Positions 7,394 through 13,270 of a DNA stretch of 20,536 nt are shown here, in pieces. The DNA is from an archaeon. GTDB lineage: Archaea; Aenigmatarchaeota; Aenigmatarchaeia; CG10238-14; SCSR01. Position 1 is the stretch's first letter. Each line of letters begins with the position of its first letter. The translations under genes were made by a program, and so were the position numbers. The notes beneath the pieces are model-generated. The model saw only the letters and a list, made by a program, of their open reading frames with translations. It searched no databases and had not been told where the DNA came from. The DNA lies in the NCBI GenBank assembly GCA_004297575.1, contig SCSR01000117.1:1-20536 (forward strand). Reading direction: 5' to 3'.

Positions 7394-8422
7394 CTACATC
7401 ACAATGTTTATTCTTACTCCGCAATTCTGGCACCTATCCTTCTGCAGCTTCGTCGACTTGACTTTGCCAGCCAGCCTCTCTACGAGCAGCTCGCGGCAGT
7501 TGAAGCAATAGGTGTTCTCGCCTGTGGTTATTGTAGAATTATCGATATAAACATATCTCAACCCGGCCTTGACAGTCTCGGCAGCACACTTTTGGAGGGT
7601 ACTGGTCGGCGTGGCAGGGAGCTCTGTCATGGCATAATCCGGATAAAAGGGCAGGATGTGGAACGGCACTTCCGAGTTTATCTCGGCGGATATCCATTGC
7701 GCCAGCTTGGTGCACTGCTCTACGTTGTCGCCTATCTGCGGCACGATGGTGTTGGTTATCTCCATGAAGAGCCTCTGCTTTTTCATCTGCTTCAATGCAT
7801 CGAAAATCGCCTCGGTATTCTCAACTTTCATGAACTTTTTATAGAACTCTGGGTCGACAGACGCCTTGAGGTTCACAACTATCGCATCAACATATTTGGA
7901 CATCCTCTTGACAGCATCCGGCGTAACATAACCGTTCGTGACAAAGATGTTCTTGATGTTGCCCCTGCGCGCGATCCTGGCAGCCTTTTCATGGAACTCT
8001 ATCCCCAAAAACGGCTCGGTATAAGTGTAGACGATGGCATTGCATTTCTCCTTCTCAGCAGCCTTTACCAACGATTCAGGCGTGAACATCTTGGTCTTCG
8101 GATCCAGGTCCGTATGCAGGTCATGCCCGAGCTCAAAACTGGGGCAGAAATCGCTGAACATGTTGCAGCCCGGCAGTCCGAAGAACAATGACTTGGCTTT
8201 CGGATAAAAATGAAACATGGGTGCCTGTTCTATGGGGTCTGTGTTCAACCCGATGACCTTGCCGTAGTTCAGGGTGTAAAGGATGTTCTCCTCATTCTGC
8301 TTGACCTGGCAAAAGCCCAGCTTGGTCTTGGAAATGAAGCATCTTCGGGCGCACTGCTCACACCTGACACCGTTCCTTTCCTTATGCCAAACTGCTGCTT
8401 CCTGTTTTTCTTCTTTGACCAA
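7394..8422 (-). CDS. AmrS-like radical SAM protein with altered cluster motif
   Basis: The 342-residue product matches the AmmeMemoRadiSam (pyruvate formate-lyase activase-like) radical SAM family in layout. It has an N-terminal zinc-ribbon half CEQCARRCF with GFC (C21, C24, C28, C38), a barrel with FFGLPGCN, YTYTEPF, FVTNGYV and VVNLKAS, and a C-terminal zinc ribbon (C306, C309, C331, C334). The cluster site normally reads CxxxCxxC. Here it is C86-NMF-S90-DF-C93, so the middle ligand is serine, and the usual following QNW is PSF. The protein may be inactive, use another ligand, or carry a sequence error. The start codon is TTG at 8422. A TTATATTA box 27 nt upstream supports it. AmrS partners (Memo, AMMECR1) are not in the window. 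Confidence 0.85.
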   Translation of the reverse strand: MVKEEKQEAAVWHKERNGVRCEQCARRCFISKTKLGFCQVKQNEENILYTLNYGKVIGLNTDPIEQAPMFHFYPKAKSLFFGLPGCNMFSDFCPSFELGHDLHTDLDPKTKMFTPESLVKAAEKEKCNAIVYTYTEPFLGIEFHEKAARIARRGNIKNIFVTNGYVTPDAVKRMSKYVDAIVVNLKASVDPEFYKKFMKVENTEAIFDALKQMKKQRLFMEITNTIVPQIGDNVEQCTKLAQWISAEINSEVPFHILPFYPDYAMTELPATPTSTLQKCAAETVKAGLRYVYIDNSTITTGENTYCFNCRELLVERLAGKVKSTKLQKDRCQNCGVRINIVM

Positions 8423-8445
8423 CTAACCACCAAAAGACGCAAACA

Positions 8446-8453
8446 TTATATTA
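8446..8453. promoter_or_regulatory. Shared divergent box A between radical SAM gene and tRNA-Thr
   Basis: The near-palindromic TTATATTA is centred about 27 nt from the TTG start of the minus-strand gene and about 30 nt from the first base of the plus-strand tRNA. It could direct transcription both ways. Confidence 0.45.
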
Positions 8454-8507
8454 GCTTTGCAAAGTATTATAGTTTGGACGCCTCAGTAGCTCAGCCCGGT
8501 AGAGCAA

Positions 8508-8525
8508 AGGTCGGAGACCGCTTAT
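8508..8525 (+). other. Non-canonical tRNA intron (position 27/28), 18 nt
   Basis: The junction folds into a textbook bulge-helix-bulge. The central helix is GAGC (8502-8505) with GCTT (8520-8523). The bulges are AA|A (8506-8508) and AT|C (8524-8526), each cut after the second base. The inner stem is GGTC/GACC with a 3-nt loop. Removal restores the A27-U43 pair. Confidence 0.85.
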
Positions 8526-8535
8526 CTGCTTCGTA

Positions 8536-8549
8536 AGCTTTGCAGGAAA
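8536..8549 (+). other. Canonical tRNA intron (position 37/38), 14 nt
   Basis: It lies between A37 (8535) and A38 (8550). The bulge-helix-bulge is relaxed: TTCG (8530-8533) opposite AGGA (8544-8547) with one G-A mismatch, and a minimal GC-TTT-GC inner hairpin. The exact cut could shift, but the anticodon loop is the same. Confidence 0.75.
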
Positions 8550-8611
8550 AGCAGTGGGTCGTGGGTTCAACTCCCACCTGAGGCTTTAAATTATCGGGGT
8601 GAATTAATAAT

Positions 8612-9187
8612 ATGGCGCTCAAGTTCATCGACCTGTCTACGCCTGAAGAAAAGGTGAGGAGCATGCACCGTGTCGTGGGCTATACCTCGCTGGCAATCTT
8701 CATATTTGCCGGGCTTTATGGCATCATAGAGTCGTTGATCCAAGGGATTGATGTAATCGGCCTTTCTTATGTCACCATAGAGTTCCCGCCATTATGGCTT
8801 TTCGGCATAGGCGCCAAGCCTGTGAGCTGGCTGTTCGTCACAGGCATAGCTCTCCTGTATTCGACTCTGGAGCTGCATACAAAAAGGATAATGAATTTCA
8901 GCAAGCCAAAGTACGCCTTGCTCAAGATGTTTGCGTTTGTAGTCTTTGGAATCTCCTTGTACGAGATATTCTTCAATTTTACCCTTTGGAGCGGCCTTAT
9001 TGCTGCGGATGCCGTATACGAGAACCTGAACCCGGATACGATAATAAACCCGTTCCCTAACCCGAACACGCCATGGAGCGTGGTATTCTCAACCAAAATG
9101 TTTGTCATGCTGACCATACTCAGCGGTTATTATCTTTACTTCCTGACTCAGCATGAAAAAGCAGAATATACCAGAAAACAAATCTAG
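8612..9187 (+). CDS. Integral membrane protein of unknown function
   Basis: This 191-residue protein has about four or five membrane helices (around 22-42, 58-78, 108-128 and 160-180, plus a weaker one). The N-terminus is cytosolic with ALKFIDLSTPEEKVRSMHRV, and the tail is charged. A loop rich in Asn and Pro (NPDTIINPFPNPNTPWS) probably lies outside. No family is recognised. GGGGTGA upstream of the ATG is a good ribosome site with about 8 nt spacing. The gene ends 3 nt before the permease start, so the two are co-translated. A transporter partner or small-molecule sensor role is possible but unproven. Confidence 0.8.
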   Translation: MALKFIDLSTPEEKVRSMHRVVGYTSLAIFIFAGLYGIIESLIQGIDVIGLSYVTIEFPPLWLFGIGAKPVSWLFVTGIALLYSTLELHTKRIMNFSKPKYALLKMFAFVVFGISLYEIFFNFTLWSGLIAADAVYENLNPDTIINPFPNPNTPWSVVFSTKMFVMLTILSGYYLYFLTQHEKAEYTRKQI

Positions 9188-9190
9188 TCT

Positions 9191-10585
9191 ATGGGTCTGA
9201 AGCGTACGCTATCTTCATTCGACCTTACAAATATCGTGGTCGGCTCCATAGTCGGCAGCGACATTTACATCGCATCTGCAATCACCGCCGGATTGATCGG
9301 CCCGTTGTCAATGGTAGTATGGATAGTTGCAGGCATTGCTGCGACCCTGATTGCGCTTGTGTTCGCATATTCCAGTTACTATGTGCCAAAAGTCGGCGGG
9401 TCGTTTGCATTCGTCTCGACAGCATTTGACGATTTCTACGGATTTCTTGCTGGCTGGAGCATGTGGATTGCCGAGATGCTTGCGTTGCCTGTATTCGCCA
9501 TCACTTTCACGAACTATCTGCAAAGTTTTGTGCAGCTTGATGCACTGCAGAATATTCTGGTCAAGGGATTGTTCCTGTTCGGTCTGACATTCATCAACAT
9601 CATCGGTGTAAAGGTTGCGGGAAAGGTGAATGACGCATTGACGCTGATAAAACTTTCCCCATTGCTCTTGATAATAATTGCCGGGCTAGTTTCGTTTGCA
9701 TACAACCCAAGCTTCATCTCAAACTATTCCCCGTTGGATCCGCTTGGCTGGGAGAATTTCGGCACTGCATTGGTACTGGTGTTCTGGGCATATGCCGGGT
9801 TTGAGCTAGGCACGCTGCCGGCGAGCGAAGTCAATAACCCGAAGAAAACAATCCCGCAGTCGATAATCACCGGCATGGTGATTGTCATGTTTTTCTACCT
9901 GCTGACGAATTTCGTGGTTTACGGCTCGGTCAACTGGCAGCAGCTGTCACAGACATCTGTCCCGCTCGTCTTGGTGGGTGCTGCGCTCTTGGGTGCTGTG
10001 GGCATTGCAATCATGAGCTTGGGTGCGCTTGCGTCAGTCTCCGGCTCTGACGAGTCAGGCATACTCGGCACTGCCAGGCTGTCTTATGCCATGTCTATCG
10101 ACGGCCTGTTCCCGAAGATTTTTTCCAAGGTGCATCCGAAATACCATACGCCCTATATGGCACTGATACTCCAAGGCATAATCGCATTTGCATTATCCAT
10201 CCTCTCAAGCATCGCAGGTTTGATTTCGTTTTCCGTCTTCAACCTTTCGTTCTCATTCCTATTGACATGCCTTGCATTCGTCGTGCTCAAAAAAAGGAAA
10301 GAAGGGAAGTTGCATGGCCAGAACATATTGCCATGGCTCGGCTTGGCTATTTGCATATACCTGTTGTATTCCACAACCTTGTTTGACAAGGTCATAGGTT
10401 CGATGCTTATATTGGCAGGCATCCCGCTGTATGTTTTCTTTTCACCCAAGGTCGACATGCACCACTTGAAAAGGATGTTCCTTTCAGAGGAGGCAATACT
10501 TGCAAGAAGATTGGAAAGGAAGGAAAAGTTCCTGGCTAACCTGATGCGCATTGTTCATCGAATCTACAACGGAATAAACGAATAA
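9191..10585 (+). CDS. APC-superfamily amino acid permease
   Basis: The 464-residue protein is predicted to have about twelve membrane helices. It carries the broken first helix of the APC superfamily, GSIVGSDIYIASA (about 18-30), where substrate backbone groups bind. The later segment FWAYAGFELGTLPASEVNNP (about 197-216) corresponds to the helix 6 region, with the conserved E and NP following. It probably imports amino acids or related amines by proton or sodium coupling; the substrate is not readable. The C-terminal 45 residues are basic and cytosolic. It lies 3 nt downstream of the unknown membrane protein gene. Permeases of this kind are common in reduced archaea that depend on outside amino acids. 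Confidence 0.92.
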   Translation: MGLKRTLSSFDLTNIVVGSIVGSDIYIASAITAGLIGPLSMVVWIVAGIAATLIALVFAYSSYYVPKVGGSFAFVSTAFDDFYGFLAGWSMWIAEMLALPVFAITFTNYLQSFVQLDALQNILVKGLFLFGLTFINIIGVKVAGKVNDALTLIKLSPLLLIIIAGLVSFAYNPSFISNYSPLDPLGWENFGTALVLVFWAYAGFELGTLPASEVNNPKKTIPQSIITGMVIVMFFYLLTNFVVYGSVNWQQLSQTSVPLVLVGAALLGAVGIAIMSLGALASVSGSDESGILGTARLSYAMSIDGLFPKIFSKVHPKYHTPYMALILQGIIAFALSILSSIAGLISFSVFNLSFSFLLTCLAFVVLKKRKEGKLHGQNILPWLGLAICIYLLYSTTLFDKVIGSMLILAGIPLYVFFSPKVDMHHLKRMFLSEEAILARRLERKEKFLANLMRIVHRIYNGINE

Positions 10586-10593
10586 ACGGCTAA

Positions 10594-10602
10594 CTTTATA
10601 TT
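10594..10602 (+). promoter_or_regulatory. Box A (TATA) promoter element
   Basis: CTTTATATT centred at 10598, 27 nt before the ATG at 10625; predicts a leaderless transcript. Confidence 0.65.
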
Positions 10603-10624
10603 CCGCCGAGGCATAATAGAATTC

Positions 10625-11464
10625 ATGAAATTGCTGGTGGTAGCCGCTTTCAGTTTCCTGCTTTTGCTTTCTCCAGCATTTGCTCTCAACATCACAGTAT
10701 CTGCAGACAAGGCAAAGGTAATGTATGGCGAGAATTTTACATTGAGCGGAGCCATAACATATGACAACGGCACAGCTGGGCAGTTTGATTACAGGGCTGC
10801 CGTGGTTGCGCCTAAAGGAATCATTGTATGTGATTCAAAAAAGACAACAACTGCTGCTGATGGAACTTTTTCATTGACATGTAGTGTCCCGACTAGCGCA
10901 CAAGCGGCTGCACTGGGCATACCTGCGGTCGCAACAAGGGCTGTCATGCCATTGAGAGCTGGCGTAACTGTTTTGGATCCGACGAATTTTACGATTGTCA
11001 AAAAATATGCAGGCAATGTTTTGGCCATAAATCAGGACAAGCTCAAGACGCAATTGAGCACATTGGCAAACGATATGAACGCGTTCGTAGGCAATGCGAA
11101 TGCAATCTCTGCGCAATGCAATAGCATTATTTCAAAAGCACAGGCGCGCAACCTTACGCTAGTTGCGAACAAGTGCCAGAGCATCAAGGATAAGGTAGCT
11201 TCAGTTGTTTCAAGCGCCAAGAATATCACTGCAGAGGCCAGGGAAGCCGAAGGCAAAATCGGCTCGGCCAATATAGAAGGCTTGAGAGACCGCCTTTCAA
11301 CAATCAGGGAAAACATGAAAGGATTGATCGAAGATGTGAAAGATGCACGCGAAGAAATCAAATCAGCCAAATGGGAGGCTGTTGCAATCAAAACAAGCAC
11401 ATCCAACTCAGCTGGCAGGTCTGGATTGAGCGTCCAGACAAGGAATACAGCTGCGGGTGATTGA
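10625..11464 (+). CDS. Exported coiled-coil protein with an Ig-like N-terminal domain
   Basis: This 279-residue protein has a clear signal peptide (about 1-20, ending SPAFA). It is followed by a roughly 100-residue beta-rich domain beginning LNITVSADKAKVMYGENFTL, which resembles bacterial-type Ig or carboxypeptidase-regulatory folds with a likely disulfide pair (about residues 62 and 78). The C-terminal half (about 130-255) is Ala/Lys/Glu-rich with heptad-like spacing and should be a long coiled coil. It carries two cysteines (about 163 and 183) and no C-terminal membrane anchor. No enzyme motif is present. A structural or surface-binding role is likely. It is followed after 1 nt by a tiny membrane-anchored protein, perhaps its partner at the membrane. 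Confidence 0.8.
   Translation: MKLLVVAAFSFLLLLSPAFALNITVSADKAKVMYGENFTLSGAITYDNGTAGQFDYRAAVVAPKGIIVCDSKKTTTAADGTFSLTCSVPTSAQAAALGIPAVATRAVMPLRAGVTVLDPTNFTIVKKYAGNVLAINQDKLKTQLSTLANDMNAFVGNANAISAQCNSIISKAQARNLTLVANKCQSIKDKVASVVSSAKNITAEAREAEGKIGSANIEGLRDRLSTIRENMKGLIEDVKDAREEIKSAKWEAVAIKTSTSNSAGRSGLSVQTRNTAAGD
11456..11461 (+). promoter_or_regulatory. Shine-Dalgarno site GGTGAT deciding the next start
   Basis: GGTGAT is complementary to the 16S 3' end and lies 4 nt before the ATG at 11466. It supports this start over the upstream in-frame GTG at 11457. Confidence 0.55.
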
Positions 11465-11465
11465 T

Positions 11466-11672
11466 ATGAACAAGATGATATTGGTTGGAGTCGGAGCAAT
11501 CATTGTATTGGCAGTTGCAGGATTCATTCTTATGCAAGGGCAGACTAGCTCATCCACGCCATCGCTCTCTACCGGCACAGACACTTCAGCCGCCGCAATC
11601 GACGCATCAGCATCCTCTTTCATCGACGAATCAACGCCTACTGCAGACCAGACATTGCCTGGCTTGAGTTAA
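11466..11672 (+). CDS. Small membrane-anchored Ser/Thr-rich protein
   Basis: The 68-residue product starts MNKMILVGVGAII, with one N-terminal helix (about 4-24), then a Ser/Thr/Ala-rich, mildly acidic, probably disordered outer segment. No domain is recognised. The helix plus low-complexity linker looks like a surface tether or a pseudopilin-like small protein, although no prepilin peptidase site is evident. The start codon follows the stop of the coiled-coil gene by 1 nt, so coupling is likely. Confidence 0.7.
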   Translation: MNKMILVGVGAIIVLAVAGFILMQGQTSSSTPSLSTGTDTSAAAIDASASSFIDESTPTADQTLPGLS

Positions 11673-11678
11673 ATTTAA
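11669..11678 (+). promoter_or_regulatory. Box A (TATA) promoter element
   Basis: TTAAATTTAA centred at 11674, 27 nt before the ATG at 11701. It overlaps the stop codon of the previous gene. Confidence 0.6.
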
Positions 11679-11700
11679 GCTTTGGCAACAAGTTGTTTTT

Positions 11701-11991
11701 ATGGAAGTCGTACTGAAATTCGAAGCCAAGGATTTGCAGAAGATGAAGGACCTCCTGCTGAAGGATGAGACTGTCAACCGCGCTAGCATGACATTCAAGG
11801 AAGCAGGATTCATAGGCAAGCAGGGATACTATTGCTATATTTCCGGGTTGGATGGTCAGTGCAAGAAGGCGGTTGAACTGTCCAAAGGCATCGCGGCTGT
11901 CGCAGACGACAAGGAGAAGGGCGAGGTAATCGGTAAGATAAAAGAGGAAGAGTCTAGGGCAACAGAAGGCCTCGGCGGCATTTTTGGATAA
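11701..11991 (+). CDS. Conserved hypothetical cytosolic protein, 96 residues
   Basis: No family is recognised with certainty. The protein is small, soluble and alpha/beta, opening MEVVLKFEAKDLQKMKDLLL. The centre, EAGFIGKQGYYCYISG, looks like a beta hairpin. The C-terminus is charged helix ending in a Gly-rich tail, GLGGIFG. A central segment resembles small ligand- or RNA-binding folds, but nothing catalytic stands out. Leaderless initiation is predicted from the box A 27 nt upstream. It is followed closely by tRNA-Gly. Confidence 0.75.
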   Translation: MEVVLKFEAKDLQKMKDLLLKDETVNRASMTFKEAGFIGKQGYYCYISGLDGQCKKAVELSKGIAAVADDKEKGEVIGKIKEEESRATEGLGGIFG

Positions 11992-12000
11992 GTTAAATAA
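11992..12000 (+). promoter_or_regulatory. Box A of tRNA-Gly
   Basis: GTTAAATAAAC-type sequence centred near 11997, about 29 nt before the first tRNA base, and starting right after the preceding stop codon. Confidence 0.5.
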
Positions 12001-12025
12001 ACTAGTTCTTCAAATAATTTTGCAT

Positions 12026-12098
12026 GCGCCAGTAGTCTAGCCTGGTAGGACATGAGCTTGCCAAGTTCAGGGCCGGGGTTCAAATCCCCGCTGGCGCA
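12026..12098 (+). tRNA. tRNA-Gly(GCC), intronless
   Basis: Acceptor GCGCCAG (12026-12032) pairs with CTGGCGC (12091-12097), discriminator A. The D arm is GTCT/GGAC with loop AGCCTGGTA. The anticodon stem TGAGC/GTTCA (one G-U) surrounds the loop TTGCCAA with anticodon GCC (12060-12062). The T arm is CGGGG-TTCAAAT-CCCCG. Length 73 nt without CCA; CCA is not encoded. Confidence 0.95.
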
Positions 12099-12103
12099 CT
12101 CAG

Positions 12104-12111
12104 TTTTATAT
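12104..12111 (+). promoter_or_regulatory. Box A (TATA) promoter element
   Basis: TTTTATAT centred at 12108, about 35 nt before the ATG at 12143, implying a leader of roughly 8 nt. Confidence 0.45.
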
Positions 12112-12142
12112 GCTAGGAATTGGAAATACATGGTAGAATACC

Positions 12143-12676
12143 ATGCCGCTTTTTGGAAAGAAAAGACAGGAGCCTCAGGTTTTTCATGATCCTATGAAGC
12201 CTTTGCCGACTTTGGAACAGCTTCAACAGCACATTCAGGACATACCGTCACCTCAATTGCCTCAGCCAAATATCACTGTCCAAGCCAGACCGCAACCGCA
12301 GCCTCAACCTGTGCAGCATGAGGAGCATGTGGAGGAGCCGAGGTCTTTTGCTCCGCTTTTCGTCAAGCTGGACAAGTACAAGGGATTGCTGAGCGCGATG
12401 GGCTACTTGAAAACCAACCTGGTCATGCTGAGGAGCAGCCTAGCGATATTGAAGGACTTGGATAAATTGAGGGATGAGAACTTGAAGATTGTTGAAGAGG
12501 GTATGGAAAAGATGGACAAGAAATTGGCGACGCTTGATTCCGAATTCTTGAGGCCGAGCGGGTTCAGGGAAGAGGCGCACCATGACGTCAAGGATGTCGA
12601 ATCGCTGGAGGGCACGATTGCTGATTTGAAAGGACAGATTGACCAACTCAAGTCTGAGCTGGAAACTTACGCCTAG
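12143..12676 (+). CDS. Hypothetical protein with Pro/Gln-rich linker and coiled coil
   Basis: The 177-residue product begins MPLFGKKRQEP. It has a low-complexity Pro/Gln/His region (about 25-65, with QPQPQPV), then a helical segment FAPLFVKLDKYKGLLSAMGY and a long C-terminal coiled coil (about 75-177). There are no cysteines and no membrane segment. It is probably a cytosolic scaffold or an oligomerising adaptor; this is inference from composition. It stands between two tRNA genes with its own TATA element and is not clearly part of an operon. Confidence 0.75.
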   Translation: MPLFGKKRQEPQVFHDPMKPLPTLEQLQQHIQDIPSPQLPQPNITVQARPQPQPQPVQHEEHVEEPRSFAPLFVKLDKYKGLLSAMGYLKTNLVMLRSSLAILKDLDKLRDENLKIVEEGMEKMDKKLATLDSEFLRPSGFREEAHHDVKDVESLEGTIADLKGQIDQLKSELETYA

Positions 12677-12683
12677 TCTTAAT

Positions 12684-12693
12684 GTTTTAATAT
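12684..12693 (+). promoter_or_regulatory. Box A of tRNA-Leu
   Basis: GTTTTAATATTTT centred near 12690, about 28 nt before the first tRNA base. Confidence 0.5.
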
Positions 12694-12756
12694 TTTGTGC
12701 GTGTATTCATTTAGTACGCGGGGGTCGCATAGTCCGGCAATTGCGCCGCGCTCAAG

Positions 12757-12789
12757 ATTTTCTTGAGCTTTGATTCAAGATGATAAGTC
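12757..12789 (+). other. Canonical tRNA intron (position 37/38), 33 nt
   Basis: It follows G37 (12756). The inner stem TCTTGA/TCAAGA (12761-12766/12775-12780) is extended outward by two more pairs around a T-T mismatch. The central helix CTCA/TAAG has one mismatch. An alternative perfect 7-bp hairpin, CTCAAGA-TTT-TCTTGAG (12751-12767), would mask the anticodon in the precursor. Confidence 0.85.
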
Positions 12790-12803
12790 ACGCGGTGGGT
12801 TAG

Positions 12804-12823
12804 AGGGCGAAAAACCCGACCAA
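12804..12823 (+). other. Non-canonical tRNA intron in the variable arm, 20 nt
   Basis: A full bulge-helix-bulge is present. The central helix is GGTT (12798-12801) with GACC (12818-12821). The bulges are AG|A (12802-12804) and AA|T (12822-12824). The inner stem is GGG/CCC around CGAAAAA. Splicing leaves a variable arm with a GGG/CCC stem. Confidence 0.82.
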
Positions 12824-12859
12824 TCCCTTCGAGAGTTCGAATCTCTCCCCCCGCACAGC

Positions 12860-12866
12860 TTTTTTC
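12860..12866 (+). terminator. T-run after tRNA-Leu
   Basis: Six consecutive T residues begin 5 nt after the tRNA end, a typical archaeal termination signal. Confidence 0.55.
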
Positions 12867-12925
12867 AAAATACGGACTAGACAGAAACCTGTAAACAAAA
12901 TTCGAAAATCAAAGAATTTTTCAAA

Positions 12926-13219
12926 CTATTTCTCAACTATGACTTGGTAGATTATGAATAGCGTACCGACCAAGGCAAAGACCCATCCGACCACGCCGAA
13001 CAGAGATGTCAATGCGCCTGATGCGCCGACCACGCCTGGTGCGTATGATGAGATTGTCGTGTCAGCAGCAGATGCGCCAGCGAACAGGAACAATACTCCT
13101 GCGACTGCCAGCCAGCTGAATCCCTTGTCTGCCTTGTTTCTGAACTTGATGTACTCGGCAAGCGCCACTACTATCAAGAACGCTATTCCTAAATCGACCA
13201 TTCCGCCGAATAACGCCAT
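12926..13219 (-). CDS. Small integral membrane protein, 97 residues
   Basis: It has three predicted membrane helices (about 5-22, 35-52 and 70-92) with a short polar loop FRNKADKGFS between the first two and an Ala/Gly/Ser-rich stretch before the third. No family is recognised. A box A (CTTAATAC on the coding strand, 13243-13249) lies 27 nt from the ATG, so it is probably transcribed alone as a leaderless mRNA. It converges on tRNA-Leu. Confidence 0.75.
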   Translation of the reverse strand: MALFGGMVDLGIAFLIVVALAEYIKFRNKADKGFSWLAVAGVLFLFAGASAADTTISSYAPGVVGASGALTSLFGVVGWVFALVGTLFIIYQVIVEK

Positions 13220-13270
13220 GAAGACTACTTTGTATTGTTCTGTATTAAGCGTATGCCTTTAGTATGATAG

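Larger units (their letters stand above)
8480..8585 (+). tRNA. tRNA-Thr(CGU) with two introns
   Basis: Acceptor strands GCCTCAG (8480-8486) and CTGAGGC (8578-8584) pair perfectly. Discriminator U and the G1-C72, C2-G71 pairs fit archaeal tRNA-Thr. The D arm is GCTC/GAGC with loop AGCCCGGTA. The T arm is GTGGG-TTCAACT-CCCAC. A normal anticodon stem forms only if two pieces are removed: exon 1 ends at 8507 (A27) and exon 2 begins at 8526, giving ACTGC/GCAGT around the loop TTCGTAA with anticodon CGT. A second intron follows position 37. The mature RNA is 74 nt. Total intron length is 32 nt (18 + 14). Confidence 0.9.
12718..12855 (+). tRNA. tRNA-Leu(CAA) with two introns, one in the variable arm
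   Basis: Acceptor GCGGGGG (12718-12724) pairs with CCCCCGC (12848-12854), discriminator A, as in archaeal tRNA-Leu. The D stem is 3 bp (class II). The anticodon stem CCGCG (12746-12750)/CGCGG (12791-12795) holds anticodon CAA (12753-12755). The T arm is GAGAG-TTCGAAT-CTCTC. As written, the variable region is 35 nt, too long for a class II arm. Removing a 20-nt bulge-helix-bulge intron leaves a normal 15-nt arm. With the 33-nt anticodon intron also removed, the mature RNA is 85 nt, the expected length. Confidence 0.9.

Noticed and set aside
7163..8191. A 342-codon open frame on the plus strand opposite the radical SAM gene
   Set aside because: Its protein has no domain and atypical composition. 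The opposite strand encodes a clear radical SAM family protein with conserved motifs, so this is a shadow of codon bias.
12026..12855. tRNA genes as integration sites
   Set aside because: No partial tRNA repeat, integrase or composition shift is seen next to tRNA-Gly or tRNA-Leu. The AT-rich island lies about 6 kb away and is not tRNA-adjacent in this window.
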